Shown in pieces: positions 7,663 to 10,277 of a stretch of DNA of 10,277 bases; positions within the stretch are counted from its first letter, which is position 1, and each line of letters starts with the position of its first letter. The notes under the pieces were generated by a model. That model was not told the DNA's origin and ran no database searches. It saw only the letters and a list, made by a program, of their open reading frames with translations. A program made the translations under genes and the position numbers. The DNA is from Pigoraptor vietnamica. Lineage: Eukaryota > Opisthokonta > Filasterea. Location of the stretch: contig CALSCQ010000097.1 in NCBI GenBank assembly GCA_943704525.1, forward strand, positions 1 to 10,277. The letters run 5' to 3'.

Positions 7663-7763
7663 ACTACTGCCGCCACTCGAGTGAAAAGTGCTGATTCATT
7701 CAAACGAGGTGCGGGCGCGCTCACTCAACCGTTCGCTGCGAGCCGGAGGCCGGCACCCAAAAA

Positions 7764-10136
7764 ATGCGCGAACCGGTGAAGACGGGCGCCAAGACGTCTC
7801 GGTCGCACAGCCTCTGGGGCGAAATGCGGAGCAAGCTCTCCATGATGCACGACGGCGTGCACGGCGTGGGCGCAAGCGACACGGCCGCGACCGCCGCGCG
7901 CAACGTGATGCGGGCGAGGCTCAAGGCGGAGCAGTCGAGCGTGAATCAAATCGTCACGGAATCGGCGGGGACATTCGCGAGCAACGTCGCCTTCTTCGTG
8001 GTGTTGCCGGCGGTTCTCTCTATTCTCATTATCGTCCTGTCGTGCATAGACATGGCGGTGTACATGGATGGCGTCGACTTCGGCAAGCTGCGCATCGCCT
8101 TCACGGAGCTCACCCTCGACCAGAGCCGCGCTGCGATTGCGTCCGGCGCGCGCATCCAGGCCAACCTCCTCGGCGCAGTCGTCTCGGTGACGGGCTTTGT
8201 GTTGCAGCTGAGCATCAACCGCTTCGGTCCTCAAGTGCGCACGCTGTTCTTCGGACAGATCGCCCCGGGGGCGTACATTGCGGCGTGCGTGTCCGGCGTT
8301 ATTCTGTGCACCATCTTCACCTATCTCAGTGCGTCTGCGACGACGTTTGTGCCGCGCTACTCGAGCCTCATTCCGCTGCTGTGCGCGTGCGTGAGCACGC
8401 TGGCAGTGTGGCCGTACATGCAGCTCCTGTTCCAATTCCTCGAACCCGGCAAAATCATCGGCTATTCGCGCGACGCGTGTCTCACGGCGTTCGGTTTTTC
8501 GAGCGCGGACAACAGGGCGGCCGATGAGGAGAAGTTTCTCGCGTCGCTCACGGAGAAGGACATCGAGGCGCGCAAGCAGCAGATGGTCAAGTCCGCCGAA
8601 TACCTGTACAGCGTCTCGCACACGGCGCTGTCGCGAAATGAGCGCAACGTTGTGCACATGGCACTCAATGCGGTTCTCGTTGTTACGACGAGTTACAGCC
8701 ACATGAAGCCGATGCTGGTGGGTGTGCGCAGACTGGGCGTGTGTGTGTGTGTGTTGTGCGCGCGCTAGTGTTTGCGGGGTGCGTAATGCGACTTTGTAGA
8801 TGCGCGCCACTGTCTACTTTTGTATGTGTGTGTGTGTGTGTATGTATGTGCTTGCGTTGTTGATTTGTGCGCGTGTGCGTGCGTGTGCGTGTCGTGTTGG
8901 TTGGATACTAACCGTACGTCCTGTCCGCCGGCGCTCGCCACAGTCGCCGGCGTGGTGCTCAGTGCCCGCGTGGATGCGCCACTCGGTCGATTTTGCGAGC
9001 CTCCACTTTGATTACATCTCGTCGCTCGAAGAGGCGCACACGTGGTTTGAATTCAAGGTGGGCCGTTGCGTACACAAACTCAACGTTCGCCCACACCCGT
9101 TCACTCCATTTCGCGGCACTCGCACTGCCAGCACCATAGCAACACACGCACACATGCAACAACCACACACCCACGCACGCGACACACACGCGCAGTACAC
9201 TTGCAACAAACACACACGCACACAACGGACGGAAGCAGATCGTATTTACTCCCGTGCCGCGCTGCAGATCTTCAAGCAGTACCTGCTCCTGTTCGGCTCC
9301 GCCATTAAGGACGTCAAGGACGTGTGCACCATCATCGCCGCGAACACGCGCGTCGCCGCCGTCTCCGCCGCACGCGCCGGGGACCTCGCCGCTCTCGACC
9401 TCGCGATCAAGTTTTTCAACTCGTACATTCGCATTGCGATCAACGCATCGGTGGGTGTGGTCTGTGCACTCGACGTCGGCATGAAGAGCGACGTATTGGA
9501 TCGGCGTTAGTCAGCGCTATCCATCGACTCGACATTTACATAATAATGAGAGGGACACATCGCGCCCCGCCTCTAGAACGGCTTACCGCCAACCCTAATT
9601 GTTGTCATGAGATCACGCACGTGGTCTTCCCAGCTACGCTAACAACCCCTCACGCCGTCTCGCAGGACGCGAAGGTGGCGACGACCGTTCTCCACCAGTA
9701 CCGCATGCTGGCAGAGACACTAATGGGCGACGAGTTCGCGCCGGCGGAGACGGTCGAGAGCCCCTACGCGTCTGCGGCCGGGCGGCGACCTCGCACCACT
9801 CCGCCACAGGACGAGTCGGCGCTTCTCACCGTCACCGTAATGGAGGCAGCACAGGAACACGAGAGTGCGCAGGGCGCGCGCGTGCATGAGGAAAACATCC
9901 CCGGCCAGGTTGGCGACCTCCCGACGTCGCCCGAGGCCATGCGGTCGCCGCCGGGCCACCGCATGAGCGCAATGTGGAACCGCGGGGACGCGCCGATGCA
10001 TCGCATGTCGCTGGCTGCGTCTTCGTCGGACCATCCGACGTTGGGATCGAAGACGAACGACTATGGAATGGCGGGAACGGCACCGCTGCGGGCGGTGCGC
10101 ATTGCGGAGCACATGGTGCACTACCGAAACGAGTGA
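7764..10136 (+). CDS. Four-helix membrane protein, DUF2254-like, probably incomplete at its 3' end
   Basis: Proposed exons are 7764-8717, 8944-9057, 9268-9450 and 9666 to 10132 or 10136. All three internal junctions are phase 0. Four hydrophobic helices lie at about residues 74-96, 132-152, 168-190 and 200-224, after a basic, Ser/Thr-containing N-terminus of about 70 residues. The stretch NLLGAVVSVTGFVLQLSINRFGPQVRTLFF around helix 2 resembles the bacterial membrane family DUF2254, whose function is unknown. A long soluble C-terminal region follows, with helical segments ARAGDLAALDLAIKFFNSY and DAKVATTVLHQYRMLAETL, then a low-complexity Pro/Ser-rich loop. The frame meets TGA at 10134-10136, giving 573 residues. 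However, a strong donor (gtgagt) at 10133 and the helical ending IAEHMVHYRNE suggest another exon beyond the window. The ATG at 7764 is preceded by an A-rich context (aaaaa). Helices and exon joins are well supported; the family name is moderate. Confidence 0.8.
8718..8943 (+). other. Membrane-protein intron 1 with yeast-like branch point and GT tracts
   Basis: The donor is CTG|gtgggt and the acceptor cgccacag. A perfect TACTAAC branch motif lies at 8906-8912, about 32 bases before the acceptor. GT-rich runs occupy about 8739-8756 and 8821-8850 on the sense strand. Another AG at 8961-8962 is possible but gives the wrong phase. Confidence 0.75.
9058..9267 (+). other. Membrane-protein intron 2, CA-rich
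   Basis: Donor AAG|gtgggc and acceptor gctgcag at 9267, phase 0. Its centre, about 9139-9224, is rich in CA on the sense strand, the opposite polarity to intron 1 of the same gene. No coding signal is seen in it. Confidence 0.75.
9451..9665 (+). other. Membrane-protein intron 3
   Basis: Donor TCG|gtgggt and acceptor gtctcgcag at 9665. It joins RIAINAS to DAKVATTVLHQY in phase 0. It lacks the long GT or CA tracts of the two preceding introns; a ctaac motif at 9639-9643 is a plausible branch point. Confidence 0.75.
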
Positions 10137-10277
10137 GTGGAGGGAGAGAATGCATTGAGCGCTGTCCTATCTGTGAAGCCGTGTGTGTCTGTGTGTGCGC
10201 GTGCGCGGGCACGATGTGTTTGTGTGTGTGGGTGTGTGCGGGGCTAGAGGATGGATAGGGAGGGACCGGGGTGGGGG
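10133..10277 (+). other. Likely truncated intron at the right edge
   Basis: It begins with gtgagt, the textbook donor, directly after the codons for HYRN. The rest is GT-rich (about 10182-10240) like other introns here, and no convincing acceptor is reached before the window ends. If it is not an intron, it is the 3' untranslated end of the membrane-protein gene. Confidence 0.5.

Larger units (their letters stand above)
7202..7763. promoter_or_regulatory. Shared divergent intergenic region with an AT-rich island
   Basis: These 562 bases lie between the start codons of the minus-strand oxygenase and the plus-strand membrane protein, so they should carry both promoters and 5' untranslated regions. 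About 7309-7500 is markedly AT-rich against a GC-rich background. TATA-like strings are present on both strands: TATAAATA at 7391-7398 on plus, and TATAAAA at 7372-7366 on minus, about 165 bases upstream of the oxygenase ATG. Stretches 7202-7308 and 7500-7763 have normal composition and no supported coding sequence. The promoter role is inferred from position and composition only. Confidence 0.45.

Noticed and set aside
7725-8810. Long open frame of 361 codons on the minus strand opposite the membrane-protein exon.
   Set aside because: It is Arg/His-rich and has no recognisable motif. The plus strand here encodes clear membrane helices, and GC-rich codon use leaves the opposite strand open by default.
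1-10277. Bacterial restriction-modification or defence locus, suggested by the methyltransferase motifs.
   Set aside because: The methyltransferase is split by many phase-consistent introns, neighbours are eukaryotic in style, and no restriction enzyme or bacterial gene spacing is present.
1-10277. CRISPR arrays, tRNA, rRNA, or viral genes.
   Set aside because: No regularly spaced repeats with spacers, no tRNA-like cloverleaf noticed by eye, and no viral structural or replication motifs in any frame.

Overview
The window looks like nuclear DNA from a GC-rich, intron-rich eukaryote, most likely unicellular or fungus-like; I cannot name the lineage. Every recognisable protein is split by short introns (62 to 318 bp) with GT-AG ends, a strongly biased GTGNGN donor and, in places, a yeast-like branch point. 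Once these are removed the exons join in phase into long conserved proteins. No bacterial operon signals, tRNA, rRNA, CRISPR array or insertion sequence was found.

Layout. (1) 123-1186, plus strand: a zinc-finger protein with a ZZ-like finger and a canonical GATA finger (C-x2-C-x17-C-x2-C) that is interrupted by an intron. (2) 1259-5033, plus: an eight-exon gene for an 814-residue S-adenosylmethionine-dependent DNA amino-methyltransferase of bacterial N4/N6 type, with a second, methyltransferase-like C-terminal half that lacks a visible cofactor motif. (3) 5258-7201, minus: a complete seven-exon, 339-residue Fe(II)/2-oxoglutarate oxygenase of the isopenicillin-N-synthase-like type, convergent with gene 2. 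(4) 7764 to the right end, plus: a four-helix membrane protein resembling DUF2254, divergent from gene 3 and probably continuing past the window. The 562-bp space between genes 3 and 4 holds a strikingly AT-rich island with repeated motifs and an 11-bp inverted repeat.

Most interesting point: genes 1 and 2 may be one gene. A good GT-AG intron at 1156-1248 would remove the gene 1 stop codon and join the GATA exon in frame to the methyltransferase, giving a protein of about 1065 residues: ZZ finger, GATA finger, DNA methyltransferase, second methyltransferase-like domain. That would be a DNA-modifying enzyme with its own sequence-reading module. Only transcript evidence can decide between this and two genes 72 bp apart.

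Exon boundaries were derived by hand from splice signals, phase and protein conservation. No search or predictor was run.
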